DNA of 64,000 nt from Mycolicibacterium goodii (GTDB lineage Bacteria > Actinomycetota > Actinomycetes > Mycobacteriales > Mycobacteriaceae), in NCBI RefSeq assembly GCF_022370755.2, contig NZ_CP092364.2, positions 4,278,001 to 4,342,000 of the forward strand, in the 5' to 3' direction. Below are positions 22,303 to 32,390 of this stretch, piece by piece. Within the stretch, counting starts at the first letter, position 1, and each line of letters starts with the position of its first letter. The position numbers and the translations under genes were made by a program. The notes below the pieces were generated by a model that saw only the letters and a list, made by a program, of their open reading frames with translations, searched no databases and had not been told where the DNA came from.

Positions 22303-22593
22303 ATGCCGCAGCCGCAGCAACTACCCGGACCGAATGCGGACATCTGGGATTGGCAGATGCGAGGGCTTTGCCGTGGCGTCGACTCCTCGATGTTCTTCCA
22401 CCCGGACGGCGAGCGTGGACGTGCTCGCGCCCAGCGTGAGATGCGTGCCAAGGAAATGTGCCGCAGTTGCCCGGTGATCGCTCAATGCCGCTCACATGCG
22501 TTGGCGGTCGGTGAACCGTACGGCATTTGGGGCGGCCTCAGCGAATCTGAGCGCGAACTGCTGCTCAAGCGCGGAATTCGTCGCACCGCCTGA
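22303..22593 (+). CDS. whiB3: Redox-sensing Fe-S transcription factor WhiB3
   Basis: 96 residues from ATG 22303, which follows a strong GGGAGG; the in-frame extension upstream has no WhiB features. The four cluster cysteines are C23, C53, C56 and C62 (CRG...CRSCPVIAQC), followed by the G-W turn GEPYGIWGGLSE and a basic tail RGIRRTA. WhiB3 senses redox state and NO through a 4Fe-4S cluster and controls lipid and virulence-type metabolism together with the main sigma factor. It is a few residues shorter near the C-terminus than the M. tuberculosis protein as I recall it. Confidence 0.97.
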   Translation: MPQPQQLPGPNADIWDWQMRGLCRGVDSSMFFHPDGERGRARAQREMRAKEMCRSCPVIAQCRSHALAVGEPYGIWGGLSESERELLLKRGIRRTA

Positions 22594-22612
22594 ATTCACA
22601 GCAAACGTACAG

Positions 22613-22642
22613 GGACCTTCGTTTCCGTGGGAACGAAGGTCC
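22613..22642 (+). terminator. Hairpin terminator after whiB3
   Basis: Perfect 11-bp stem GGACCTTCGTT (22613-22623) with AACGAAGGTCC (22632-22642) and an 8-nt loop, starting 20 nt after the whiB3 stop. It is followed by a short pyrimidine-rich stretch rather than a clean T-run. Confidence 0.75.
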
Positions 22643-22676
22643 TCGTCTCTCTCAGGTCGTCAACCGGGGTGAGCGC

Positions 22677-23105
22677 TCAGCGAGTATGCGCCCTACGCCG
22701 GCCGATCAGCTTGGCCAATGCGAGCGCCCCCACCACCGATCCCGCTGCCGCCCCTGCCATTGCGCGTTGCTTGGCAGACCGTATTCCACCCGTGGTGACG
22801 CCTGCGTCGGCGGGCGTTTCGAAGAGGTTGCCTTCGCTCGTGGCCACCGGTTCCGCGCGCTCGAAGTAGGCCGTCATCGCGCGGGCCATCGTCTGGGTGG
22901 TGAGAGTCGGGTTGAGCGCGTGCAGAAAGCGGGTGAGAACGCTGGTGATGCCGATCATCGTGGTCGGCTTGGGCTTGTCGGCCAACCGCTCGATCGCGGC
23001 TGCCACCCGGTCCGGCGCGATGACCGGCGGCGGTGCGGTGATCCGGCGGCCCACATAGTTCGCACCGTGGCGCAATCCGGGGGTGTCGACGAATCCGGGG
23101 TAGAC
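22677..23105 (-). pseudogene. 3' remnant of a short-chain dehydrogenase gene
   Basis: The minus-strand frame reads VYPGFVDTPGLRHGANYVGRR and continues through a C-terminal tail of SDR proteins (PPPVIAPDRVAAAIERLADKPK) to a normal stop. Everything upstream of the PGFVDTP motif, including the Rossmann glycines and the catalytic Tyr-Lys, is missing. In-frame sequence before 23105 does not look like an SDR and soon meets a stop (TGA at about 23122-23124). A TTG near 23075 could start a 132-residue product but with no ribosome site. The simplest reading is a gene whose first two thirds were deleted. Confidence 0.65.
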
Positions 23106-23208
23106 GTCGCAGCATCTACCCGCTCACCGCTCTGTTCATACGCGCCGACCGTGGGCGCGGTGCACGTTCTCGCCGCGGATATCGTGCACAGGCCCCACGC
23201 TCGGCGGA

Positions 23209-23778
23209 TCAGGCGGTGAAGAGGCCCGCGGTCGCGAACTCCACCCGCTTGCGTGCGCGCTGCGGGTCATCACCGAACCGGTCGACGGCCCATGACACCG
23301 CGGTCAGGAGTTGGAAGAGTTCTTCGGCGGTCACCCGGGGCGCGCCCCTGCCCACCCGGAACCGTTCGAGAAAATACGCCGTCCTGTCGGTCAGCCGATC
23401 GGTCACCGGCCGCACCGGAGACTCGGCGTCATCGTGTGCCGTGGCGATGCAGTTCGGTAGGTCGTGCCAGATGCGTAACGCCCATGTGACACGAAACATC
23501 CACTCCTGCAACGCTTTTGCCGCATCGAGATCTCGCTCGAACGCCTCCGACTCGGCGATCAGTTCGGCGAAGCCATCTTCGATGACCGCCTTGAGCAGGT
23601 CGTCGCGCGTGGGGAAATTGCGGTAGAGCGTCGCGTTGCCGACGCCCGCCGCGGTCGCGATGCCGTCGAGTGGGGCGAAGATCCCGTCGGCCTCGAAAGC
23701 CGCGCGGGCCGCGCGCAGGATCGCGTCGCGGTTGCGTTGCGCGTCGGCGCGACGTCGACGGACGGGCGTCTCGGCCAC
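23209..23778 (-). CDS. TetR-family regulator
   Basis: 189 residues. TetR DNA-binding domain at residues 10-60 (RDAILRAARAAFEADG, ATAAGVGNATLYRNFPTRDDLL) and a variable helical C-terminus. It is transcribed away from an SDR gene. The 93-nt gap between them holds two GGGGA-N3-TCCCC sites, so autoregulation and repression of the SDR gene are likely (inference). Confidence 0.88.
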   Translation of the reverse strand: MAETPVRRRRADAQRNRDAILRAARAAFEADGIFAPLDGIATAAGVGNATLYRNFPTRDDLLKAVIEDGFAELIAESEAFERDLDAAKALQEWMFRVTWALRIWHDLPNCIATAHDDAESPVRPVTDRLTDRTAYFLERFRVGRGAPRVTAEELFQLLTAVSWAVDRFGDDPQRARKRVEFATAGLFTA

Positions 23779-23803
23779 CGATCTCGTCTCCTCGGAAATA
23801 AAC

Positions 23804-23842
23804 GGGGACTATCCCCACTTGAGGGTATTGGGGATGGTCCCC
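23804..23842. promoter_or_regulatory. Paired GGGGA-N3-TCCCC operators
   Basis: GGGGACTATCCCC (23804-23816) and GGGGATGGTCCCC (23830-23842) are two pseudo-palindromes with identical 5-bp arms, 26 bp centre to centre. They lie between the divergent TetR and SDR genes, close to both starts. Confidence 0.75.
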
Positions 23843-23871
23843 ACTTACTCTAATGCGGGACGGAACACGGC

Positions 23872-24603
23872 ATGACTCAACGGCTCGACGGCAGAAAAGT
23901 ACTGATCACCGGCGCCAACGGCGGTCTCGGTGAAGAATTCGTCCGGCAGGCGCTCGCGCGTGGCGCCGAACGCGTATACGCGACCGCCCGGCGACCACAC
24001 GCCTGGGAGGACCCGCGCGTCGTGCCGTTCGCGCTGGACCTCACCGATCCGGAGTCCGTCGCCGCGGCCGCGGACACCGCAGACGACGTCGATCTGGTGG
24101 TCAACAATGCCGCGATCGCACCGGCCGACGACAAGTCGGTGCTGAACCAGGACGAGGACATCACCCGGCGCGTGTTCGAGACCAACTTCTTCGGGACGCT
24201 GCGGGTGGCAAGGGTGTTCGCGCCCGTCCTAGCCGCGAACGGAGGCGGCGCATTCCTCAACGTGCTGTCGGCCTCGATCTGGATACCGGTGCCCACGGCG
24301 TACGCGGCGTCGAAAGCCGCGGCGTGGTCGGCGACCAACGCCATGCGCGCCGAACTCACGGCCCAAGGCACGACGGTGACTGCGCTCGTCATGGGCATGG
24401 TCGACACCGCCATGTCCGCCCGGTGGGACCTGCCCAAGGTCAGCCCTCGAAGCGTCGTCGAGCAGGCCTACGACGGCGTGGCCACCGGCGCGTTCGAGGT
24501 ACTCGCGGACGACGACACCCGACTGGTCAAATCCCTGCTGTCGGCGAACTACGAAGAGGTCCACGCCGCTGCCCTGGCGGCCCTGGACGGGTTCGAGCCG
24601 TGA
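23872..24603 (+). CDS. Short-chain dehydrogenase/reductase
   Basis: 243 residues. Classical SDR: TGANGGLGEEF nucleotide loop, NNAAI, a serine in NVLSAS, and YAASKAA with catalytic Tyr and Lys. The Arg-rich stretch TARRPH after the second strand suggests NADP(H). It is driven from a region with paired TetR-type operators. The substrate cannot be read; the TetR partner suggests induction by a small molecule. Confidence 0.9.
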   Translation: MTQRLDGRKVLITGANGGLGEEFVRQALARGAERVYATARRPHAWEDPRVVPFALDLTDPESVAAAADTADDVDLVVNNAAIAPADDKSVLNQDEDITRRVFETNFFGTLRVARVFAPVLAANGGGAFLNVLSASIWIPVPTAYAASKAAAWSATNAMRAELTAQGTTVTALVMGMVDTAMSARWDLPKVSPRSVVEQAYDGVATGAFEVLADDDTRLVKSLLSANYEEVHAAALAALDGFEP

Positions 24604-24615
24604 CGAAGTCGATGT

Positions 24616-25413
24616 CTATGCCGTCGACCGCTCGGTCACGTGCCAATCCGGCCGCCGCTTCTCGAGGAATGCCGAGACACCCTCGAGCGCGCTCGGGTCC
24701 ATCATGTTGCACGCCATCGTGGTCCCGGCATCGGCGTAGGCCGACTCGATGTCGACTTCGATCTGGCGGTAGAAGAGCGCCTTTCCCATCGCGACGGCGA
24801 CGCGGGGCTTGCCCACGATCCGGCTGACCATCGCCTCGATCTCGTCGTCGAGCGCGTCCGCCGCGACCACCCGGTTGACCAGGCCGAGCACGCGTGCGTC
24901 GTCTGCCGAGACGAAATCACCGGTCACCAGCATCTCGAACGCGGCCTTGCGACCGACGTTGCGCGACAACGCCACTCCCGGCGTCGAGCAGAAGAGCCCC
25001 ACGTTGATCCCGCTGACCGCGAAGCGCGCGTCCCGAGCGGCCACCGCGAGGTCGCACATCGCCACCAGCTGACAGCCCGCGGCGGTCGCGATGCCATGGA
25101 CGCGCGCGATCACCGGGACCGGTAGGCGCTGGATCGCAAGCATGACCTCGGCGCACTTCGCGAACAGTTCCTCGTAGTACTCGCGCGACGGCTCGGCACG
25201 CATCTCTTTCAGATCATGCCCCGCACAGAATGCTTTTCCGGATGCCGCCAGCACGACGACACGGACCGACTCGTCGCCGGCGAGCGTGTCGAACGCCTCA
25301 CCGAGCGCTGTGAGCATCGCTTCGGAGAGCGCGTTGAACGCCTGAGGCCGGTTCAAGGTCAGGGTCACAACGCCGCGCTCGTCACGGTGTTGCAGCAGCA
25401 GCGATTCCGTCAT
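24616..25413 (-). CDS. Enoyl-CoA hydratase/isomerase family protein
   Basis: 265 residues from ATG 25413, where the crotonase fold begins (MTESLLLQHRDERGV). The in-frame upstream extension is low-complexity shadow sequence. The oxyanion-hole segments are present (KAFCAGHDLKEM and GIATAAGCQLVAMCDLAVAA). One acid often seen in hydratases, a Glu near VSGINVGLFCSTPG, is not obvious, so isomerase or another crotonase chemistry is possible. The C-terminal MMDPSALEGVSAFLEKRRPDW is typical of the ECHDC3-like subgroup. It lies 13 nt from the upstream kinase-like gene, so the two are probably co-transcribed. Confidence 0.9.
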   Translation of the reverse strand: MTESLLLQHRDERGVVTLTLNRPQAFNALSEAMLTALGEAFDTLAGDESVRVVVLAASGKAFCAGHDLKEMRAEPSREYYEELFAKCAEVMLAIQRLPVPVIARVHGIATAAGCQLVAMCDLAVAARDARFAVSGINVGLFCSTPGVALSRNVGRKAAFEMLVTGDFVSADDARVLGLVNRVVAADALDDEIEAMVSRIVGKPRVAVAMGKALFYRQIEVDIESAYADAGTTMACNMMDPSALEGVSAFLEKRRPDWHVTERSTA

Positions 25414-25426
25414 ATCCCGACCGTAC

Positions 25427-26389
25427 TCACCCACCGACCCCACCGGCGAAAGGCATGCCCGGCCACTGGTCCAGCGCCGGCCGCAGGTACTGGAGCAACT
25501 CGGGTAACTGCGGGACGAGGGTGAGTGTGGCGACGACACGCAGCATGCCCACCGCGTTGACGAACTGCAGGATCTCGTCGTCGAGGGTCCGCAAACCGAG
25601 GCGACTTGCCGCGCGGTTGTATGCGGCCGCGTGCTCGGGCCCCAGCCCCGCGAGGTCCCATTCGACAGGGCCCACCGTCACCAGTTCGAAGTCGGAGAAC
25701 AGGTCACCGTCCGGCCCGGCGAAGATGTTGGCCGGCGGGGAGTCGCCATGGATCGGCTGGACCGTGGCGTTCGGAAACCGTTGTTCGAAGGCCTCCCGCG
25801 AGCGGACCAGCGGTTCGAGAACGTGCCATTCGCGACGCGCACGGTCGAGGGCGGACGCGTCGATCAGGGCGGGGTGCGCACCCAGCTCGTCGAGTGCGTC
25901 GGTGATGAACTGCGGATCGGCCGCGGACAGGAACTCCAGGCGACCCGGGTAACCGCGCATCGCCTCATGCAGGTCCGCGACCCGCCCGGCGTACCTCACA
26001 TAATCCGGTTGCTCTTCGCGGTTCTGCTCGATGAGCGGCCAGAACGTCATCGAGAAACCGTTGCGCCGCACGGGCTTCGGCGGGACCAGCGGGCTCGGTG
26101 CGATCACGGGGACACCTTGCCCGTCGAGCCAGTACGTCACATCGAGCTCGTCCTGCTGACGACGGGCGAGATCGGCCGGGTCAGCGTTGCGCGGCAACAC
26201 AGTCGGGATTCGTGCGACGACCGGAGCCGGTGCGAGGTGCACGACGACAGAGAACAGGTCGTAGAGCACAACAGGCTCCACCACGGTCAAACGCAGGTCG
26301 CGGGCCGCGTCGACGGCCGCCGCGACCGCGGCATCGGTCCTCGCCTGCCGTTGTTCAGGAGTGAGAAAGGCGGTCACCGGCCTCATCAT
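25427..26389 (-). CDS. APH-fold phosphotransferase family protein
   Basis: 320 residues. Aminoglycoside phosphotransferase/choline kinase fold: catalytic loop IHGDSPPANIF and metal-binding D/E in FSDFELVTVGPVEWDLAG. The fold also occurs in macrolide, choline and acyl-CoA-linked kinases, so drug resistance should not be assumed. The start is either of two adjacent ATGs (26389 or 26386), or 26398; all overlap or abut the end of the cyclase gene upstream at 26412. Confidence 0.82.
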   Translation of the reverse strand: MMRPVTAFLTPEQRQARTDAAVAAAVDAARDLRLTVVEPVVLYDLFSVVVHLAPAPVVARIPTVLPRNADPADLARRQQDELDVTYWLDGQGVPVIAPSPLVPPKPVRRNGFSMTFWPLIEQNREEQPDYVRYAGRVADLHEAMRGYPGRLEFLSAADPQFITDALDELGAHPALIDASALDRARREWHVLEPLVRSREAFEQRFPNATVQPIHGDSPPANIFAGPDGDLFSDFELVTVGPVEWDLAGLGPEHAAAYNRAASRLGLRTLDDEILQFVNAVGMLRVVATLTLVPQLPELLQYLRPALDQWPGMPFAGGVGG

Positions 26390-26411
26390 GCCGGGCATCG
26401 TCGACCCCGAC

Positions 26412-27914
26412 TCAATCCGTCGAGTCGAGACCGAAAACCTGCACCGGCGCCGACTTACCTTTGACGGCATGGGACCCTCGCTCGGTCAGCCCGGTTGGCC
26501 TGGCGGTTAACGCCTCGACGCAATCCCGGGTGAGCAGGATCGTGTCGCCGGTGGTTTTGGTCAACTGCTCGACGCGGGCCGCGACGTTGACGGGGTCGCC
26601 GATCAACGTGAACTCCAGCTTGCCGGCACCACCGATGGTGCCGACGATCACCTTCCCGGTGTTGATCCCGATGCCGATCCGCAGCGTGCCGACGAACTGC
26701 TCCGCGACCCGACGGTAGATCACCGCTGCGGCAGACACGGCCGCGTCGGCGTGCTCGGCGAGGTCGTTGGGTGCACCGAAAATCGCGAGGGCACCGTCAC
26801 CGAGAAACTTGTTGACGTGCCCGCCGGCTTCGACGACGGCGGGCACCACGATCTCGAACAGTGCGTTGAGACGTCCGACGACGTCCTCGGCCGGATTGGC
26901 CTCGGCGAACGGCGTGAAGTCGCGGATGTCGACGAACATCACCGTGACCTCGCGGCGTTCGCCGCTGAAAACGTCGTCCCCCTGTTCGAGCAGGCGCGCC
27001 GCCAGGACCGGGTCGACGTAGGTCCCGAACGCGGCCTGCAGGCGTTGCCGTTCGGCCAGGCCGGCCTGCATGCGGTTGAACGACGCCGCCAGCGCGCCGA
27101 GGTCGTCGTCCTGCACCACCGGCAGTCGCCGGCTGAAGTCGCCCGCCGCGACGCGCTCGGTTCCGGCCGCGAGATCGCGGATCGGATCCAGCAGCGGGGA
27201 GTACGCGGCCCACAGCGACGGCCCGATGACGAGCACCAGGACACCGCCGATCATCACGGCGAGCGCGGGCCCGCGACCGGCCACGTCCAGCACCGCTCCC
27301 AGCACTGCACCGGCGACGGCGAACGCGAACCCCACGGCGAGCATCGCGGCATTCGTCCACGTCGCGAACGTCGGCCGCGAGCGAGGCAGACGATCGCCGA
27401 GTTCCGTGCCCGAGGCGATGGCGGTCCGGACCGGACGCAGGGCGGCCTCGACGTAGCTGTGCACGGTGATCATCTGTCCGGCCGTGCCGGCGATGGCACC
27501 CATTATCGAGTACTGGATGACCCGCGAGCCGCTCGCCGCGACGATCATTCCGACCGCGGCGAACAGCGTCGCGGCCCATACGAAGGTGATGGTCACCGAC
27601 CGGCCGATCAGCTTGCGGCCGTAGCGGTAGCTGACACGAAGAACGAGAGCCCGATCGACGCGGTCTCCGGCTGCCCAACGGTCGATGAGTCGTGCGTCGG
27701 ACAGCCCAGGAAGCGCCACGGCGTACAGATATGCGGCCAAAGCCACGGCGGTCAGCACGGCCGCCTCGGCGTAGCGGTCGGATTTCTCGAACGCGACGAT
27801 GCCCATGGTCCACGCGAGATAGACCGGCAGTGCCAACACAAATGTCAGCGCCCAGCACGCCCATGAATATCTGACGTGGTATCGATCCCACGCCCATTGC
27901 CAGATCCGATCCAT
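26412..27914 (-). CDS. Membrane adenylate/guanylate cyclase with HAMP domain
   Basis: 500 residues. About six membrane helices (residues 15-265), a HAMP-like linker (PIRDLAAGTERVAAGDFSRRL), then a class III cyclase domain at about 330-490. The two metal aspartates (MFVDIRDF and KFLGDGALAIFG), the adenine-specifying Lys (GGHVNKFLGDG) and the transition-state Asn/Arg (DPVNVAARVE) are all present, so it should make cAMP as a dimer. The architecture is that of the Rv1318c/Rv3645 group. It probably responds to a membrane or lipid signal; no partner gene is adjacent. Confidence 0.93.
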   Translation of the reverse strand: MDRIWQWAWDRYHVRYSWACWALTFVLALPVYLAWTMGIVAFEKSDRYAEAAVLTAVALAAYLYAVALPGLSDARLIDRWAAGDRVDRALVLRVSYRYGRKLIGRSVTITFVWAATLFAAVGMIVAASGSRVIQYSIMGAIAGTAGQMITVHSYVEAALRPVRTAIASGTELGDRLPRSRPTFATWTNAAMLAVGFAFAVAGAVLGAVLDVAGRGPALAVMIGGVLVLVIGPSLWAAYSPLLDPIRDLAAGTERVAAGDFSRRLPVVQDDDLGALAASFNRMQAGLAERQRLQAAFGTYVDPVLAARLLEQGDDVFSGERREVTVMFVDIRDFTPFAEANPAEDVVGRLNALFEIVVPAVVEAGGHVNKFLGDGALAIFGAPNDLAEHADAAVSAAAVIYRRVAEQFVGTLRIGIGINTGKVIVGTIGGAGKLEFTLIGDPVNVAARVEQLTKTTGDTILLTRDCVEALTARPTGLTERGSHAVKGKSAPVQVFGLDSTD

Positions 27915-28201
27915 TCAATAAACGAAACACCCCGGGCGTACATATCGGTGCCTTTTTCGGTTATGAGACTCCGTCCACGAGCTTGATCTTGTTTACGTGC
28001 TCAGCCCGGCATTTTCCCTGCAAGAGGCCTCAACTGGGGCCGTCTGTGCGGCGCATTGGAAACGGCCGTCAACGTATTGGCGAGCGCAATATTCGCACGC
28101 GCAAAAACGGTCCCTTCACCTCATTGACAGAAATCTCCGCCACTTGCACAATTTAGCCCTGCTGTTAGCCACATCACACCCGATCTTCGCCCTCGGCGAC
28201 A
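27915..28201. other. AT-richer gap between cyclase and exported protein genes
   Basis: 287 nt that is visibly less GC-rich than the rest of the window. It has an open frame on the plus strand but without mycobacterial codon use. It must hold the promoters of the two divergent genes. I see no clear operator or terminator in it. Confidence 0.5.
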
Positions 28202-29586
28202 ATGTCAACGACGTTCACTGCGAGGAGACCACGATCGTTACGCGTATCCACCTGACTGCGGGTGCGTGCCTTCTCTGCGCCGGACTCGTACTGGTCAGCA
28301 TGAGCGGTGCGATCGCGTCGGCCGACACCGGCGGCGATTCCTCGACGGTGAGCAATGCCGGCTCGACACTCTCCGGTACGGGTACTTCGGGCACCGCGGA
28401 TCTCGGCACCACGTCGAGCGGTGCGAGCACCACATCGGGTAGCACGTCGAATACTGCCGCCGACGCGAGCGGGGACGCATCGACCGGGACAGGTGGTTCG
28501 CCGACCTCTGCGGGCGGGTCCGCCGCGGCGGACGCCGGCCACACGGTGACGATCACCTCGGGCGGGACCCCTGGCGACGATCGGCCCGTCACCACCGTCT
28601 CCGCTCAGACGAACTCCTCGACGATCAAACCGCAGGTTTCCGACACCGCGCCGGCTGTCAGCGCCGAAGCGTCGACAGCCACCATGTCCGCGCCTGTCGA
28701 CCCCGCGACCACAGCGACCGCGGCGACCGCGGCCGCCTCCGAGCCGGTCGCCCCGGCATCATCGAATTCGCAGAGCGCGCCGCAGACGACGTCGGCCGCC
28801 GAGGCCGCGGCCACGGTGGGAAGCCCTGCCGCAGCGGCGCCGCCGCAAACCACGGCACCCGTCGAAACCCCCGCCACACCGGCATCCACGGTCGCAGCGC
28901 TGGTAGACGCCGCGAAAGTCGCACCGCCCGAAGTCCGAGAGGTCGTCGCCTATCTGCTGAAGGTGCTGGCGACGGCCGCCGTCGACGCGCTCCACTCCGT
29001 GATCCAGTTGGTGGAGGGCATCCGGTCTGCGCTCGGGCTCCCGTGGCCGAGCGAACATATCGGCAACGAACACTTTCCGCCCAGTGTGTTCGATTCCGCC
29101 GACCCCTCCGACGACGTGGCCCTCGCCGGTCTCAAGCAGACGCTGGCCCGTTCACTGCTGCCGGAGGTCACCTTGTCGACCGTCGGCACCGCCCTGGCGG
29201 CGGGCTTCACCCTCAACGAGATCGTCTCGCTGACCGAGACATTGGAATCCGCGGCGCCGGTGCTCGCCGAGGCGTGGCAGTCGGAGGGCACCGGGTTCAC
29301 CCCTACCAAGCAGGCAGTGACCGCACTGGTGACGATGTCCTTGTGGGCGCTCCTGTCGTCGGCACTGCCAGGGCTCAGCGGCATGTTCGCGGCCGCGGTC
29401 GCCGGCGTGCGGATCGGTTACCGCCAGGCGAAGGCGCGAATGGTGTTGCACTCCATGGAACTGGTGCGGTTCGTCCGGCCAGGACCGCTCGGCGTGGTGC
29501 GTTCGGCTTCGCTGATCAAGGTGCATTCGCATCCCAGTGCCCTCGAGGGCGCACCCGAACGTCCGCACCTGCGCGTCGCGTCCTGA
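28202..29586 (+). CDS. Exported Ala/Ser/Thr-rich protein, start unclear or frameshifted
   Basis: The main frame gives a signal peptide-like stretch (LTAGACLLCAGLVLVSMSGAIASA), a low-complexity Ser/Thr/Ala/Pro region of about 200 residues and a conserved-looking helical C-terminus of about 220 residues with a hydrophobic segment (SLWALLSSALPGLSGMFAAAVAG). No normal start lies near the signal peptide in that frame. An ATG at 28202 in another frame reads MSTTFTARRPRSLRVST and then meets TGA exactly where the hydrophobic core begins. One extra base near 28252 would join the two into an ordinary signal peptide. Either the gene is frameshifted or it uses a distant start (up to 27997). No known domain recognised. 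Confidence 0.6.
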
Positions 29587-29699
29587 CGCGTCTGCCACCG
29601 ACCCGCCACCGACCGGCCAGACGACCGTGGGCCTTGTGCACGCTTTTCGCCTGAAATCCGTACCCGGCCCCCACGTTGGGCCGAAGCAGGAATGAAAAC

Positions 29700-29724
29700 A
29701 CCCCCGGCCCAACGGACCGGGGGT
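29700..29724 (-). terminator. Intrinsic terminator after groEL1
   Basis: Stem ACCCCCGG (29700-29707) with CCGGGGGT (29717-29724). On the minus strand it is followed by TGTTTTCATT, giving a usable U-rich tail 17 nt after the groEL1 stop. It may also serve the convergent plus-strand gene. Confidence 0.8.
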
Positions 29725-29740
29725 GCCTCGTGGAACGGAA

Positions 29741-31369
<1,629 letters not shown>

Positions 31370-31386
31370 TCAGACGCCTAACGCGT

Positions 31387-31432
31387 ACCGCCCCGGACAT
31401 CACCCGTGTGAGACGGGGACCTCCGGGGCGGT
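31387..31432 (-). promoter_or_regulatory. Nested hairpin between groES and groEL1
   Basis: Outer arms ACCGCCCCGG (31387-31396) and CCGGGGCGGT (31423-31432) are a perfect 10-bp pair. Inside them CCCGT (31403-31407) pairs with ACGGG (31413-31417). It fills most of the 83-nt spacer, with no T-run after it. A processing or stability element that sets the groES/groEL1 ratio is more likely than a full terminator. Confidence 0.65.
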
Positions 31433-31443
31433 TACACGAGTGA

Positions 31444-31746
31444 TTACTTGGAGACGACAGCCAGCACGTCGCGGGCCGACAGGATCAGGTACTCCTCGCC
31501 GTTGTACTTGATCTCGGTGCCGCCGTACTTGCTGTAGATGACGGTGTCACCCTCGGCAACGTCCAGGGGGATCCGCTTCTCGCCGTCCTCATCCCAGCGG
31601 CCGGGGCCAACTGCGACGACGGTGCCTTCCTGCGGCTTCTCCTTGGCGGTGTCGGGGATGACCAGACCCGACGCGGTCGTGGTCTCGGCCTCGTTGGCCT
31701 GAACGAGGATCTTGTCCTCGAGTGGCTTGATGTTCACGCTCGCCAC
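31444..31746 (-). CDS. groES: Co-chaperonin GroES
   Basis: 100 residues from a GTG at 31746 preceded by GGAGGG. The sequence starts [14 protein letters not shown] and includes the mobile-loop region [19 protein letters not shown] and the roof segment [17 protein letters not shown]. It forms the heptameric lid of GroEL chambers. It is the first gene of the groES-groEL1 operon, under a CIRCE element 133 nt upstream. Confidence 0.98.
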   Translation of the reverse strand: MASVNIKPLEDKILVQANEAETTTASGLVIPDTAKEKPQEGTVVAVGPGRWDEDGEKRIPLDVAEGDTVIYSKYGGTEIKYNGEEYLILSARDVLAVVSK

Positions 31747-31878
31747 GATGGAGCCCTCCACTAGTTAAAGGTGAGATCCGGGAAGTCCCCAGATTCCGGT
31801 TACCAGGTTGTTCGGCATGCGTCCTGACCCCTCGCTCCGTCGTCGCGGGTGCCGGCACGTGGGGCGTCCGCCTGCCAC

Positions 31879-31913
31879 CTAGCACTCTATACATGCGAGT
31901 GCTAGCACTCAAG
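31879..31913 (-). promoter_or_regulatory. CIRCE operator overlapping the groES promoter
   Basis: Perfect CIRCE arms CTAGCACTC (31879-31887) and GAGTGCTAG (31897-31905) with a 9-bp spacer. It is the HrcA repressor site of heat-shock operons. An extra CACTC half-site follows, making GAGTGCTAGCACTC (31897-31910). On the minus strand TTGAGT (31908-31913) and TAGAGT are 17 bp apart, so the operator covers a promoter. Confidence 0.92.
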
Positions 31914-31925
31914 GTTGCCCCGTGA

Positions 31926-32390
31926 TTACTTGGGGAACGCGTCGGGATCCAGCATGAGGTGCGCCGATACATCACCGATCATCTCCACATCGACCCGTCG
32001 CTCGGTGAAGTACCAGCCGTCGTCGTCCCACGCGAAGGTGTCGGCGTAACGCCCGGCCACGATGGGCTGCAAAGGCACCGTCTCGGTCTGCTGGACCACC
32101 ACGAACGTCGACCGTGCGCGCGCCTGCGATCCGTCGACCTCCACGATCGGGTTGAGCACCAGGTGCCGCGTGCGCGGCCGGTTGCCGTGCTCGGGGTAGC
32201 GCCGCGTGCTCGCGGCGAACAGCGCGGCGATGGCCTCGGCGCCGGAAACACCGGGCGTGGACGTCCCGGCAAAGGAGCCGCGGCCCAACAGTTGCCCGAC
32301 ACCGTCGAAGTCACCCGCATCGATGAGCTCGGCATAGCGGTAGAGCAGTTCGGTGATCTGCAGCGTGTGCGCGAGCCGCTCGACGGTCAT
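31926..32390 (-). CDS. SnoaL-like/NTF2-fold protein
   Basis: 154 residues from ATG 32390, which overlaps the tsaD stop (ATGA). The NTF2-like cone fold is suggested by [18 protein letters not shown], the [12 protein letters not shown] strand and [20 protein letters not shown]. Members are ketosteroid isomerase-like enzymes or binding proteins; a polar Asp/His pair is possible, but no activity can be assigned. It is the last gene of the alr-to-tsaD operon. Confidence 0.88.
   Translation of the reverse strand: MTVERLAHTLQITELLYRYAELIDAGDFDGVGQLLGRGSFAGTSTPGVSGAEAIAALFAASTRRYPEHGNRPRTRHLVLNPIVEVDGSQARARSTFVVVQQTETVPLQPIVAGRYADTFAWDDDGWYFTERRVDVEMIGDVSAHLMLDPDAFPK

Noticed and set aside
22693..23115. 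Second minus-strand frame across the SDR remnant
   Set aside because: The other frame matches an SDR C-terminus; this one is Arg/His-rich and has no similarity to any family I know.
23429..23818. Alternative frame with partial TetR-like words opposite the start of the TetR gene
   Set aside because: Shadow in another frame of the same strand; lacks the helix-turn-helix order seen in the real frame.
25631..27866. Long plus-strand frames opposite the kinase-like and cyclase genes
   Set aside because: Arg/His/Gly-rich antisense shadows; the minus-strand proteins have intact catalytic motifs.
27997..28201. N-terminal extension of the exported protein to 27997
   Set aside because: The stretch is AT-richer than neighbouring genes, places about 80 polar residues before a signal peptide and has no ribosome site; kept only as an alternative start.
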